From assembly GCF_042186555.1 (NCBI RefSeq), contig NC_133326.1:93090288-93154287 (forward strand): 64,000 nt of DNA, written 5' to 3'. A program made the translations under genes and the position numbers. This DNA is from Aquarana catesbeiana. Its lineage: Eukaryota > Chordata > Amphibia > Anura > Ranidae. A model generated the notes under the pieces. It was not told the DNA's origin. It searched no databases and saw nothing but the letters and a program-made list of their open reading frames with translations. Below are positions 34,510 to 46,736 of the stretch, piece by piece (within the stretch, counting starts at the first letter, position 1; every line of letters begins with the position of its first letter).

Positions 34510-34884
34510 ATGGTTTATGACACCTATGTGTTCTTTTGTACAGTGAAAGAGAACCACGCAGGGATTGTAGCAAGGAGCATTGAATGGCCTCTATTAGCCA
34601 TAAAACAGATGAATAATATGGTTGTATAAGTGGGCAGTCCCACCAAATATGGGCATGGGTGGCCATTATACCACACTCCCTCCAGCAATCAGGGGGTATT
34701 TCAGGTAATAACTGTTGAAGCTTAGCAGGTGTATAATGAGATCTATTTTACAATTTATAATTTGCTTTAGCCTTTAGAGATGATACATGCGTTAACTGCA
34801 GGATTGTGTCTCACTGATCATCAGTGAGGTTCCTTTGACACTCTGAGTCCCAGGATGATAGGCAAAATGGATAGGATTTAGTTT
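34510..34884 (-). pseudogene. Minus-strand LINE ORF2 tail, host of LINE B
   Basis: The minus strand reads PPDCWRECGIMATHAHIWWDCP near 34640-34700, the C-terminal cysteine-histidine motif of L1-type ORF2, and further upstream ISFCLSSWDSECQRNLTDDQ. Coding similarity resumes for a short way after LINE B at about 40890 (SQFYHALME). LINE B therefore landed in this older LINE copy. The RT domain is not found. Confidence 0.7.
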
Positions 34885-34899
34885 AAATCTCCATTAGAG
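34885..34899. repeat. LINE B target-site duplication, left copy
   Basis: AAATCTCCATTAGAG, repeated exactly at 40875-40889. Confidence 0.95.
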
Positions 34900-35267
34900 G
34901 GGGGCGCATGCGAGGCACGAAGCTGGACTGTCGCAACTGAGTGGAGCTCCAAGCACAGCGGGACTTCACCGCCTTCCCTGGGGCCGAAAAATCATTTAAA
35001 TTGACTCCAAAACCACCTGCACCCCTGGGGGGGAATGAGCGGTGCATGCCATCCTCTAGGTTCTGTTGTGGGAAACCTACGCAAAAGTCCCTCACAAACT
35101 ATCTCCTCAGGGTCCGGGAGATGGCAAGGAAGCCTTAAGATGGTGCCAAGCCACAACGTGCTCCGGCCACAGCACACAGCCCAGCAGCCTCCCCTGCACA
35201 CTCGTCTGGAGACGGTGAGTACAATCTGCAGCTCACTAAGGCTGACCTTGATGATAGCCTGGCTGCC

Positions 35268-36062
35268 ATGTACACTAAGATAGCAGAGAAGTTTCAGACT
35301 GAACTACATAAATCTACAAACACTCTGCAACAGGAGATAGCAGTATTGGGAGGCAGAACTGATCTCTTAGAGACAAAGCATGATGAGCTGCAACTTGCAT
35401 ACACTGACCTCCGCAGAGATCATAATTCCCTCACTGAATCTGTGTCCCAGCTACAGTCCCACTTGGAGGACCTGGATAATAGAAATAGACGGAACAATTT
35501 GAGGATTAGAGGGGTTCCTGAGGTGGTCATGAAGCTAATCCACAAGTTGTTCCTGTCCCTAATACCTGCCTCCCCTGTGGCTGCTTTTGCCTGCGACAGG
35601 ATCCATAGAGCTCTTCGCCCTAAACCACCCGAAGACAAACCACCCAGGGATATTATCTTGTGCCTTAAGGACTACCTTGTGAAGGAGGAAATCCTGAGGG
35701 CTTCCCGCAAAACCCCCAACATTGTGCTGGATGGTTCCAGGATCCAAATTGTCCCTGATATATCCCCAGCCACTCTGGACAAACGCCGCAAGTTAAAAGA
35801 GATCACCACCCCTCTCCAAGAGGCTAGAATAAGGTACAGATGGGGATTGCCTTTTAAACTTCAGGTTCCACAAAATGGGACAACATACACAGTGGTCACC
35901 ATCCAAGAAGGGAAGGAGCTCCTGGTCAAGCTAGGTCTTATGGCTAAAGAGGATCTTCCTAATATTCCCTCCACCCCCCGCCCCTTAGCCATGTGGGCAA
36001 CCCCTTCGCCACAGAGGGATCGCAGAAGACAGAGGCAAGATCTCAGGGAAAGCATGAACTGA
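35268..36062 (+). CDS. LINE B ORF1 protein, 264 codons open
   Basis: The open frame begins MYTKIAEKFQTELHKSTNTL; earlier ATGs at 35121 and 35140 are not in this frame, so the native N-terminus may be lost to a shift. Residues 1-75 form a heptad-rich coiled coil (LLETKHDELQLAYTDLRRDHNSLTESVSQLQSHLEDL). RNRRNNLRIRGVPE at about 71-84 marks the start of the RRM. FACDRIHRALRPKP and DIILCLKDYLVKEEILRASR (about 105-150) are the RRM core and the C-terminal domain follows (RRKLKEITTPLQEARIRYRWGLPFKL). The C-terminus is basic (QRDRRRQRQDLRE). In L1-type elements this protein forms trimers that bind element RNA. It is a transposon-derived frame, probably not expressed as a host gene. Confidence 0.85.
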   Translation: MYTKIAEKFQTELHKSTNTLQQEIAVLGGRTDLLETKHDELQLAYTDLRRDHNSLTESVSQLQSHLEDLDNRNRRNNLRIRGVPEVVMKLIHKLFLSLIPASPVAAFACDRIHRALRPKPPEDKPPRDIILCLKDYLVKEEILRASRKTPNIVLDGSRIQIVPDISPATLDKRRKLKEITTPLQEARIRYRWGLPFKLQVPQNGTTYTVVTIQEGKELLVKLGLMAKEDLPNIPSTPRPLAMWATPSPQRDRRRQRQDLRESMN

Positions 36063-36780
36063 CCTAATACTGCTTTCCACTTGCACCGGACCCATTACAT
36101 TTTTTCCTTTCTTCAGGACACAGGACCTCACTTGACGATTGAGGAGCATTACTGACACACACGGGGGAGGTGCCAACTGACAGGTTCCTTACAATTTCAG
36201 AGCCTCACCCCCCTGCAGTTAGTTTTCTCCTCACTGCACCATTTTTCATCCTGCCTGCTTCCCGCTGTGCCGGCGCACAGCAGTGCCCGCTTGGTTGTCC
36301 CCCCACTCTTGCTAAAACCCACAGAAAATAGAATAAGAGGATTGAAGGTGTATTCATTCCTCCCTTTATTTTTCTGGAACATAACTTTTGGATTTCTTTT
36401 ATTTTTTTTTCAGCAGGTTGCTAAGAGTGTTGAACACTAGTGTCCTACTGTTCAGGAAGTTTTATACCTGACAAGTTATTACTTTTTCTTACAGTCGGGG
36501 TGGTCTTTCCCCCCCCGACCCCAATGGCTTATTTTGTTCTCATTTTATGTTGTGTTTTTGTCTTTTTTGGTTACGGGACTTTTTTATCTGCTTAAGCTAA
36601 CTATGCAGAATTTGGTAATAGTGCCCTTATGGTACAATTTGGATGTGATCCCCCTATGGGTACTGCATACTCATTTTATATTCCGGACACTCCCACCCCA
36701 TCCGGGTGGGAGTTTCCGGAAAACTGCTCCTTGGGACCCTCCCCCAATCCTCTATGCCTAGATAGTCACCCTGATTCAGA

Positions 36781-39700
36781 ATGGGTATTAGAATAATTTC
36801 CCATAACGTTAGGGGTTTCAACTCCCCACAAAAAAGGAAAAAAGCTTTTAAAACCTATAAACGTCTAAATTCAGACATTGTTCTCCTACAGGAGACCCAT
36901 TTCTCAGAAGCCAACCACCCCACTTATTTTGATAGATCATCTGGCATAGGACATTATACTACATTTGGGTCCAGGTCCCGAGGAGTGGCGATATTTGTTA
37001 AAAAAAAAAAACATATTGTTTGACATTGATAGCATCTATAAAGATCCTGCGAGAAGGTTTATCATCCTTAAGGGCTCATTGCAAGGGAAGATGGTCATGA
37101 TCGCTAATGTGTACGCCCCTAATGATTCTCAAACAACTTTCTTTAAAGATTTTTTTCAGATCTTAGATAAATATTCCTCCCCTCATTTACTGCAGGGAGG
37201 TGACTTTAACTTGGTTGCACATTTAGCCCTGGATAGAAGCAGGGCTGGTAGTGCCACCAAAGCCTTCCCTAAAACCTTGAAATCATTGCTGCACTCACAC
37301 AATCTGGTTGACACATGGCGGGCGCACAATGTAGGGGCCCGTGAGTAAACATTTTATTCCCACCCTCATGACAGTTACTCCAATTGGAATATCTGTTCTG
37401 TACCCCTATACTCTTAGCAAACTCTACAAATGCAGTTATCCATCCCTGCCCTTGGTCAGACCACCAGGTAGTCTCCTTACACATCTCCCATATTGGCCTT
37501 AAGCCTTCTGTGGCTGGATGGAGACTAAATGAGTCCCTCCTCACGGACCCTAATCTGGTATCCCAAATTTCAAAACACATGGAGGATATTTTGCCACTAA
37601 TAATACAAGTGATATATCCCCCACAGTCTTATGGGCTGTCCACAAAGTGGTAGTTAGAGGACACTTAATCCAAATAGCGACAAATAGGAAAAAGCAGAGA
37701 TTGGTAGACATCACCAGACTTACCGCAGAACTTGATAGGTTATATCACTTACATACCCAAAGTCACACCCCTGACCTACTACAGCAAATTAACACCAAAA
37801 GATTGGAACTAGATAAAATACTTTCTGAACAGACTGAAAAATCTTTGAGATGGTCGAGAGCCAAATTCTTGTTACACAGCAATTCCGTCTCTGCCATGTT
37901 TGCGAAAAAGCTCAACCAATCTATCCAACCCCCCCACACATGCAGTACAAACTGAGAAGCCCTAACAGCAACTTGGTCTCCCACCCTGCAGAGGTCCTAC
38001 AGATCTTCTCTAAATTCTACTCAGAACTACTCTCCCCACCACTCTCACCCCCAGACCCCGCCCTCAAATCCTGGTTAGATGACATTCCCCTCCCAGCCCT
38101 CACTCAAGAACACCTCCAGGAGCTGAATGCCCCATGCTCGGATACTGAACTAATCAGCGTCATCAAATCTTTAAAACCCTCTAAAACCCCTGGCCTGGAT
38201 GGATACTCAGCCCCATATTATAAAAATGTTCAAAACACCTTAATTCCCCACTTAAAATAACTCTTTAACCACATTTTCAAGGGCAATGCTTTCCCAGATG
38301 ATATGCTTATGGCAAATATGTCATTAATCCCTAAACCCAACAAGGACCACTTCCTACCCCAAAACTATAGGCCAATCTTGGTCATAAACACAGACTTAAA
38401 AATCTTTGGTCGCATCTTAGCAGACAGACTCTCCAATATCATTACCTCCTTAATTTCGCCAGAACAAACAGGATTTATCCTGACCAGACAAATTACAGAC
38501 AACATCAGACTAGCATCCAACATCATACAAGATGCGGAAATTCACTCATGCAGGGTGCTGCTCTTGAGCCTTGATCCTTATCTTGAACTGACCCTTGAAA
38601 AAATTGGATTCTTGGGGACCTTTGTCCATTCAGAGCACTTTATCACCACCCTTGCACACGGACTAGACTTCCGGGCTGCAACTCTGACTACCTCACACTA
38701 GGCAGGGGGACAAGACAGGGGTGCCCCTTGTCGCCACTTTTATTCGCCCTAGCCATCGAGCCACTGGCTTGCCCCATAACCCTAGACCCCAACATCGGAG
38801 GATATTTAAAAGGTGACCAGGAGTTCACACTTAGTTTATACACAGATGATGTCCTAATGTTCCTGACTGACCCGATAGCATCCATGCCTAATCTTATCTC
38901 CACTTTACGCACTTTCCAAGAAATCTCAGGACTGGGGGTTAACCTCAACAAATGCTCTGCCCTCCCTATAAACTTCCCTCAAAACATAACCTCAACTATC
39001 CAATCCAATTTTGGTTTTGCAATGGAGGGACAAACGCTACCTTACCTTGGCATCAAATTAGCCCCTTCGCTCCATAAACTATACCTAGCTAACTACCCCC
39101 CAGCATTTACTCGCATTAGACTTCTACTGCATACCAGGAGCCCATATCATATCACATTTTTAGTCAATTCTCCCTAAACTGCTATTTTTTTTTAGGGCCC
39201 TCCCCAACTATGTGTCACGTCAGATGATAGATCACATTCAAAGGGATGTTAACAGCTTTGTATGGCAAAATAAAAAACCCCACCTAGGCAACAAGATGAT
39301 ATACAGACCACAAGCTATGGGCGGGCTGGGATTACCGAACCTCTGGCTATATTACCTCTCCGCAAGGTTATTACAGCTGGCACAATGGCACACCTCCCCA
39401 CAAGATATCCCTTGGCTCCGCTTTGAGTGGACCTCAATAGCCCCATATTTCCTACCTGGGTTATTATGGGCTACATCGATTCGCCCCAAGGATATTTCTT
39501 TCCTAAATGCAGTAGTAGGACAATCCCTACACCTATGGTCACTATACAAAAAAAAGTTCTCTCTACTCCCATCCAGTCCCAGATTAACATCCTTTCTTGG
39601 GGAACCCACATTCAAATCAGCATTCCCCTCCCCCTAATGCCTTCGCCCTATGGATCTCGAAAGACCTTATTACCCTAGAATCTCTACAAAAGTATGGGGT

Positions 39701-40414
39701 AATCTGCTCTTTTTCAACTCTACAATCCTCCCACTCCCTACCCAGGACAGATTTTTACAAATACCTACAAATTAGACATTTCTTCAACTCCCACTACCCC
39801 CGTAATAATTCTAACAACATCTCTACATTCAAAGACCTGTGTGGTCCCTCGTCCAGAGACAGGGGGACGATCTCATTGTTATATAATTACCTGGGTGGCT
39901 TCGGCCTCCCAGAAAAATCTGCAGCCATGCTCGGTTGAGAGGTGGAGAACGGTCAGGTATCCTCCCCAGAAGAATGGTCGGACAGGATCACTAATATGCA
40001 TAAATGCATTAAGTCAGTGGCAGTGAACACCTTCTACACTTCACAAATTTTTTCTCGCCGCTGTTTCTGAAAACTGCTTTAGAGGATGCCCCGAAAAGGG
40101 AACTCGCCTACATATTTTTGGAGTTGTAAGGCTCTTAGAGACATATGGCAGAAAGTTGCCTCCAAAATGGCAGAGATCACAGGTGTACTGACGACTCTGA
40201 CACATCAAATGTGCTTATTTTTTGGATCCTCCCCCCCGAACAAAAACTAGCCCACACGCTCTTTACGGCGGTCTGCTTTGTTCTGGAGAACTCCAGGGAT
40301 CCCATGGGATCAGGTTCACACATGACAGCCATACAGCTCATGGAGAAAATATTCCACACTATCATGGATACCATGCCTGTCTATGAGTTGAAGTGGAACT
40401 CTTGGTCCCCCTAA
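36781..40414 (+). pseudogene. LINE B ORF2: endonuclease and reverse transcriptase, broken
   Basis: The start at 36781 gives MGIRIISHNVRGFNSPQKRKK, the endonuclease beginning, then DIVLLQETHFSE and GVAIFVK. A run of A at 36999-37010 shifts the frame. LLQGGDFNLV and RSRAGSATKA follow, then WSDHQVVSLHI near 37455 with the catalytic histidine. The RT shows LKPSKTPGLDGYSAPYYK (38160-38230), SLIPKPNKD, QNYRPILVINTDLKIFGRILADRLS, PEQTGFILTRQ and LLSLDP, where the usual DAxKAFD has been deleted. Then comes GTRQGCPLSPLLFALAIEPLA and LSLYTDDVLMFL at about 38830-38865, where the usual YADD reads YTDD. C-terminal parts lie at 39212-40414. At least eight interruptions make it non-functional. Confidence 0.9.
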
Positions 40415-40874
40415 TCTCACATAGGGCGCCTTGGCTTGGTCGAGGCAGTTTTCCCAAAATATCCCCAAAATATACTATATTAAAGACTCCAGATTGCCAG
40501 ATTGGTTTCCCGTAACCTCCTTTTCTATTTTGTTAATTGGTTTATATGATTGATTTATAGCTTATTTTTAGTTTTTCTGATACTTTCGCAGTAGAAGTGT
40601 CACTGAAATAAGGAGGTGCCCACTAGATCCCTGTGAGCTTCACAACTCTCCTCATTGCGTGGTCTCCCCTGTAGACCTACAGTATGTGTGTGATATTCCA
40701 GATGAATGTGAACTATAATGGCCCTTGCAGGCTCTCTCACCGTATAACTGTACTATAAGTTGTTCAATACAGCTGAATATATACCCTGATACTTTTGTCT
40801 ATTATCATTCTCTGTAACTGACACTTATTGTTACTGCACTTTATTCTCCAATAAAATAATTTGTATTAAAAAAT

Positions 40875-40889
40875 AAATCTCCATTAGAG
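40875..40889. repeat. LINE B target-site duplication, right copy
   Basis: Exact 15-base match to 34885-34899. Confidence 0.95.
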
Positions 40890-41600
40890 CATGATAGAAC
40901 TGGGAAAACTGATAGAAACTGATGGAAAAAAAAACTTAATAAATATTATACAAATATGTATGAATAACCCAAAAAGCAAAAATATGATAAACTTTTATGC
41001 TCTCTATAATTTGTGCAAAAATCACAAGGAAATTCAATGGGTCTATATATCAAATAAACCCTATGCAATTCATACTAATAAAAAAGTCCAATGTAAATTG
41101 TTGTGTTAGTCACCCTCAAATTATGGAGGGAGCTTACTGAGTGACATCATCATGCTTGTAGGAACAGTCTCCCAGCATTGGTAGTATCAGTGATGATCTT
41201 GTGGTCTGTCTTCCAGGCTTGAGCTCCAGGGAAGGAGAATTTTAACAGTTTGAATGCCATTTGTACATCATTTTAAATGTGATAATATGGATCCCCTTTT
41301 CTTTTAATAATTCATTTTAAATGGAGAGCACTAGATTGTTTTTTATTCTGTTGAGGAGCATATGATATCCTGTGAAGAGAGCACTGTGGATTCCATGGTC
41401 TAAGAACTCCTGGCTGTGGAAGTGTATGTTGCCATCTTGTCATTGATTGCAATTGAGCCCATTTGGACCTCTTATAATTTAGAGTTCAAATGAGCAAATT
41501 TCACAGCGCTGTGTGTTTAGCACGGTGGAAGTGTTCACCGGTCACTGAGGGAGTTCATAAGAATATTTGTGCACCATTTTTTCACACAAGTTACACTGTA
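40890..41600. other. Interval between LINE B and LINE D, mostly unassigned
   Basis: The first tens of bases continue the older minus-strand LINE tail. From 41004 to 41068 lies a sequence that recurs in inverted orientation at 60321-60386, outside the other end of LINE D. The remaining sequence to 41600 holds no recognised gene. Confidence 0.5.
41004..41068. repeat. Left arm of an inverted repeat that brackets LINE D
   Basis: CTATAATTTGTGCAAAAATC and on to CAAATAAACCCTATGCAA is the reverse complement, with scattered differences, of 60321-60386 (TTGCACAGGGTTTATTTGAT to TGCACACTAATTATAG). With LINE D removed, the two arms would lie about 600 bases apart, as in a short MITE. Confidence 0.7.
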
Positions 41601-41613
41601 AAGTTACACTATT
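41601..41613. repeat. LINE D target-site duplication, left copy
   Basis: AAGTTACACTATT, repeated at 60281-60293 straight after the poly(A) of LINE D. Confidence 0.92.
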
Positions 41614-42539
41614 CGGGGCGTGGCCAAGATGGCTCTGTGAGTGGCTGCTTTTTTAGAGAGCTCTGCTCTTCCTCAACATCTATCTGGATCCAGGACAGAT
41701 TTTAAATCCAAAATACACCCCTGCAGACCAGGAAGGGATCGGGCTTGCCTGCTGCTGCAGGGAGTGAGAGATTCCAACCCTGGGGCTGCAGTCAGCGTTC
41801 CCCCCCCCAGACGTCTCCCGGCCTGCCTGTAGCTAGGCCGCAGTTGCGGCCTTTCCTGGTGGGCTCCGGGATGGGACAGAGACTCCTTGAGCGCCCTGCT
41901 CTGGAGGACAAAGCTCCCCATCTCACACAGGCTGCAGACGGCTGCAGGGAAGCCCAGCCTTTGGAGGATACAGGCTGAATTCGGAGCAAATCCCCCCACG
42001 AGCAACTAGGCTGCAACCGCGGCCTTTCTTGATGGACCAGGGGCTCCGGACCAGCCCAGAGGCATCACGTGACCCCCGCCCAGAAGTGGGTGCTCTATAC
42101 AGCTCATGGGATACTGGCCGAGGACCGGGAGATGGACCAGACCATCCCCAATACAGATCCCGGCCTCCTAGCTGAAATAGGCTGCGGCGGGAGCAGCTGT
42201 CCCTGCAGGGCCCTGGACGCCTGAACCGTACTGCTGCTGCACTCCAGAGATTGCAGGTGAGGGGGAAGACTGCCTGGGGGGCCTTATTCTGCACAGAACA
42301 TTCTCCCGGACAACCCCTGGCCCCACTGTCAAGCCCCCCAGGTTCCCTACAGTCCATATAGTCAACAGGGTGGGCCCTAGATTTCTGAATGAGGCGCAGG
42401 AACTTGGGAGCAAAGTTTAGCAAAAAAATTGACTTTTCCGTCACAGTCAGACTCTCCCTAAGTGCCCACTGACCCCTGTACGGAGGTTCGCACTACCAGA
42501 AGCGCTCATAGAGCCTCACAGATGGGCCCCATGGATTAG
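41614..42539 (+). promoter_or_regulatory. LINE D 5' untranslated region with YY1-like site at +11
   Basis: CCAAGATGGC lies at 41624-41633, that is +11 to +20 from the start of the element. This is the complement of the YY1 core GCCATCTTGG. Human L1, as I recall its 5' end, has the same ten bases at the same offset, where YY1 positions transcription start. The region is GC-rich with no long open frame that fits ORF1. Promoter function is inferred. Confidence 0.6.
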
Positions 42540-43239
42540 GATGAGTCCCGACCCCCCTGGCTGGCGGATGTCATTGCGGCCATTGCTATGTGCCAATCTA
42601 CGTTAACAACAAAAATTGAGGCTGTTCAGTTGGATATGGGCCTAATCCGCCAAGACATAGACAAACTCAGGTCAAGAGTCACTGAGACAGAGCAAAGAGT
42701 GAGTAATAACCAAGACACAATGGCAGAACACGGAGTTGTACTCCGCATCCAAAAATGCCAAAAATAGAAACCGGCACAATAACCTTCGTATTGTCGGCCT
42801 ACCTGAGGGAGCAGAAGGGAACAACCCCACTTCCTTTATAGAAGGTATGCTACATGACCTCCTACCTGATGCTTGCCTGTCTCCTCACCACACGGTGGAA
42901 AGGGCACACTGCATACCACCTAAACCGGGGCCTCCTGGAGCCCCCCCATGCACCTTCATTCTCTGTCTCCTTAATTTCAGGGACAGAGATGAAATCCTCC
43001 GTGCCTCTAGAAATGTTGGAGACCTCCGATACCAGAATGCCAAGTTGATGATTTTCCCTGACTATTCGGTGGAGACCCAAAAGCTCGACCAAGTTAAAGC
43101 GGCATTGAGATCGCATAACATCCGCTACAGTGCTCTCTTCCCGGCCCGTCTAAGAGTCCAGGATGGTGAGACAACCCACTTCTTCAGCACACCTAGAGAG
43201 GCATCTACCTGGCTGGACTCGTTACCATCGGTCCGCTGA
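42540..43239 (+). pseudogene. LINE D ORF1: coiled-coil RNA-binding protein
   Basis: The first part, read from about 42540, gives ADVIAAIAMCQSTLTTKIEAVQLDMGLIRQDIDKLRSRV and ETEQRVSNNQDTMAEHG, a coiled coil. Near 42760 a one-base change shifts the frame. The second part (42736-43239) begins KNRNRHNNLRIVGLPEGAEG, the RRM junction, and continues with VERAHCIPPKPGPPGAPPCTFILCLLNFRDRDEILRASR and NIRYSALFPARLRVQDGETTHFF, the RRM and C-terminal domain. The length is close to that of ORF1 in LINE A and the C-terminal half is similar (YSMLYPARLRV against YSALFPARLRV), so LINE A and LINE D belong to related families. Confidence 0.88.
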
Positions 43240-43997
43240 TCGACCAAACGGTACATGCCCCATGACACCCTCAATTTCTGCTCAGCTTAACCCGGGCCCA
43301 GGCCTGGGTTGCCCACAAATTTCCCCATGGTTTGAATTACCTTTGTTGCACCTGTTGTGCCCTGTTTGCACCCATGGTATGTGCAGCTCTGACAGAGGAA
43401 GTCAATCTCCCCTGTTTGGGATATTTAAGTTTGCGCCCCTAACAAAGGACGTGGTCAAGAGACTGATGTGACATGTCGTTCTTGTTTTGGCCCTCTCCTG
43501 GAGAGTTGGAACTCTTACTATGTATGCCCATTTAATACTGGATCGAATTTACTGCTTGGACGCACTTCAGTTTTTTTTTTCTTTCTCCTTTTGGCTCTAA
43601 ATCCCTTACAGCTTGATACATTAAGCCAGCGGTAGTCTCACACTTAAAGAGCTGCTTGAACTGCTGCTTGCCCCCCCCCCAAGAAGTTTTGGGGGGTTAA
43701 GCTTGCCTCTTACACAGACCCCCTGTTGCAGCTGGCGAGCTGAAACTGTTTAGGATGAATGCCCGCCTCAGTTTAGCAGGGTGGGGTGGGGGGTGGGGAA
43801 AGTTCCCCTAATGGGGCCAGTTTTTTTCACTTTAGTTATTGGGTCCTTACATTTATTTTTAGTTTGGTTTTGTTTTATCTATATACTAAATATTTCAGCA
43901 TTGCATTGTTTTCAGTTGTATCCGTCTGGAGTCCGGAGGTCCATTTCAGGAGCCGAGATCCATACTGATCCTGATACTTCTATTGCCCCTAGAGCCC

Positions 43998-46728
43998 ATG
44001 TCTACCCTTAACATCCTTTCATGGAACTCCCCGGTTAAGCGCTCCCTGGTGTTCCAATTCCTTAAAGCTTATAACCCACATATATGTGTGCTCCAAGAAA
44101 CGTACCTTATAGGGAGCAGGGTTATCACCCTTAAAAAACCCTGGGTGGGTTATCATTATCACTCCACGCATTCTAGTTTTTCCAGGGGTGTTAGTATTCT
44201 AATATCGAAGTCCCTTCCCTTCCAACTCCTGGATTTGGCCTTGGACCCAGACGGTAGGTATGTCATTATTCATGCTAAGATCCACTCATTGACATGGACC
44301 ATTGTGGGTTTATATTTGCCTCCTTGCTGGTGCTAAATCAAATCACCAGCAAGATGGCTGAGTTTGCCTCTGACAATACTATCATCCTGGGTGATTTCAA
44401 TCTAGTCCCTGATCCAGAACTGGACAGACTGATGACTGTGGGACACCATTGCCCTGGGTTGGCTGAGTGGGCAGATGCCTATGGCCTGACGGATGTCTGG
44501 AGGTGGAGAAACCCCTGAGACCGGGAATTCACGTGTCACTCGGCTTCCCATAGAACATTCTCTCGCATTGACCTGGTCTTTGCAGGGAGCCCGGTCCTTC
44601 CAAGGGTCACGGACATACAAATATTGCCCAGGGGAATTGCAGACCATGCACCCTTATTTTTGATGTTAGACCTCTCCCTGGGCTCAGTTGACAGGTTATG
44701 GAGGCTATCTAGATTTTGGATTTCAGACACTGCTGTGGATGCTCAATTCAGAACTGAACTGATTGGTTACTGGGCAGCTAATCCTGGTTCAGCAGAGGCC
44801 ACGATTGTATGGGATGCCTTCAAGGCCACTACGAGGGGGCATTACCAGACCATCATTGCCAGAGTACGCAGGGAGCGCAGGGCAGACTTGACTAGGGCTG
44901 AGAGGGAGGCAGTTAGTGCAGAGGCTCTTTTTGTTCATACCCGAGATCCCCAACATTATTCACAATTACAGCTCATGACTAAGGAGATTGTTCGTCTCCG
45001 CACCTCTCTTACCCAGAAGAAAATGTTAGCACAGTCCCAACGGATCTTTGAGCAGGGGGAGAGGTTGGGGAGACTGTTGGCCTGGCTCTCCAGAGAACAG
45101 GCAGGGGGATGATTATCCCACATATTAGGGAATCCTCAGGACAGTTGACTCATAACCCGGATGGGATTAATCACTGTTTTTCGGAATTCTACAAATCCCT
45201 TTACACCTCTAGGGCAGACTACAGTAAGGAAGACCTCACATCATACCTGGCTAATATTGACATTCCAACCCTTACTGAAACATACCGTAACAAACTCGAC
45301 GCCCCTATTACAGTTTTGGAAATAACGCAGGCGCTTAAATCCATACAGGCGGGGAAAAACTCCGGGACCCGACGGCATTCCAGTGGAGTTCTACAAGCAG
45401 TACGTTGAAGAGCTTGCTGATAAACTCCATAATCTCTTCTCTGCATTGACTCGCTTCGAGAAACTTCCCGAAACCATGAGTGAAGCGATAATAGTCGTGA
45501 TCCCCAAGCCGGGAAAAGACCCCACTTTGTGTTCCTCGTATCAGCCCATATCCCTGCTAAATGTTAATGCGAAAATATTGGCAAAAATTTTGGCTAATAG
45601 ACTAAGCTTGGTCATCACTGCCCTTGTCCACAGGGACCAAACGGGTTTCATGCCGGGAAGAGGCATTAATATCAGACGCCTTCTTACTCACATAGATAGA
45701 GCAGATGCTAGGACAATGGGGATGGTGGCCTCACTTGACGCGTAGAAGGCTTTCGATTCCGTCAAGTGGGGTTACCTATGGGAGGTGCTCTCGCGCTTTG
45801 GGTTTGGTCCAGGTTTCACAAATTGGCTCCGCATGTTATACCATGACCCCTCAGCTAGAATCCACACTAACGGTTGCCTAACAGGGCTGCCTTCTCTCTC
45901 CGAGCCTGTTTGCCCTCACAATGGAGCCCCTAGCTATATTGCTGAGAGCAGACCCTGGGGTAAGGGGACTTCGGGTGGGCCCAATTGAGGAAAAGCTGTC
46001 TCTGTATGCGGATGATGCTCTGCTTTATTTAGCGGATGCGTCATCCTCTTTGCAGACTGCACTGGACCTAATTAACCGATTTGGTTGCTACTCAGGGATT
46101 CGTATTAATTGGGACAAGTTGGTCTTCTTCCCGCTCCACCCCTCGACCCCTCATGTGCCACATCCGCAGCTCAAATGGGTGGAGGATTTCAAGTATCTGG
46201 GGATTAAAATTAGATGTAAAGTGCAGGATTATATGGAAAATAATATACGGCCACTCATGACACAACTTGTGGCTAGATGTGCTCCATGGCGTTCCCTCCC
46301 TTTGACCCCAGTAGGCAGAGTCAATCTGCTAAAAATTATCTATCTCTCTAAATACTTATATTTCTTCCGTAATACCCCCACACACATTCCCAGGACTTTC
46401 TTCCGGAGGCTGGAGAGTCTGCCGATATCCTTTGTCTGGGCTGGGAGGCCAAGCAGATATTACACCTCCCACTATCGGGGGGGCTGGCACTCCTAAACTT
46501 TCAGCTTTACTACTGGGCGGCCTTCTTGATCATAGTGCGATGGTGGTTCTCCCAGCCAGCACAAAATCCAGTGGTCACCCTGGCAGCAGCCATCCTGGGC
46601 TCCTTTGCAGCCCTGAGCAATCCGCCATTCTGTGGACTTAGGGCTAGTTCATCTATGACAACTCTGATGCGAACCACAGTGAGGGTCTGGCAAGAGGCTA
46701 GGAAGATTTATGGGCAACCCAATTACAT
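43998..46728 (+). pseudogene. LINE D ORF2, upstream part: endonuclease and RT
   Basis: ATG at 43998 starts MSTLNILSWNSPVKRSLVF, an endonuclease beginning (usual form SWNVRG). ICVLQETYL and GVSILISKSLP follow. After a shift near 44335 come TIILGDFNLVPDPELDR, SRIDLVFAGSP and ADHAPLFLML with the catalytic histidine (about 44635). The RT occupies about 45310-46490: SGTRRHSSGVLQ (GPDGIPVEFY after correcting a frameshift), IVVIPKPGKDPT, ILAKILANRLS, HRDQTGFMPGR, ASLDA with a stop directly before KAFDSVKW, a deletion in the QGCPLSP box, and LSLYADDALLYL at about 45995-46030 with the catalytic YADD. FRRLESLPISFVWAGRPSR leads up to the hAT-like insertion at 46737. Confidence 0.92.
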
Positions 46729-46736
46729 CTCACCAC
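46729..46736. repeat. 8-bp target-site duplication of the hAT-like element, left copy
   Basis: CTCACCAC directly before TAGGGATGAGC; repeated at 59041-59048. Confidence 0.95.

Larger units (their letters stand above)
34900..40874 (+). mobile_element. LINE B: full-length L1-type retrotransposon with TSD
   Basis: A 5975-bp plus-strand element is bounded by the perfect 15-bp duplication AAATCTCCATTAGAG. It starts with G-rich sequence (GGGGGCGCATGCGAGG), carries ORF1 (to 36062), a 0.7-kb spacer and ORF2 (36781 to about 40414), and ends after AATAAAATAATTTG with a very short A-rich tail (TATTAAAAAAT). Many lesions in ORF2 show it is inactive and older than the nested LINE at 23102. Confidence 0.93.

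Noticed and set aside
41673..42444. Proline- and arginine-rich minus-strand frame of 173 codons
   Set aside because: It is antisense to the GC-rich 5' untranslated region of LINE D; no family match, and high GC makes long frames likely.
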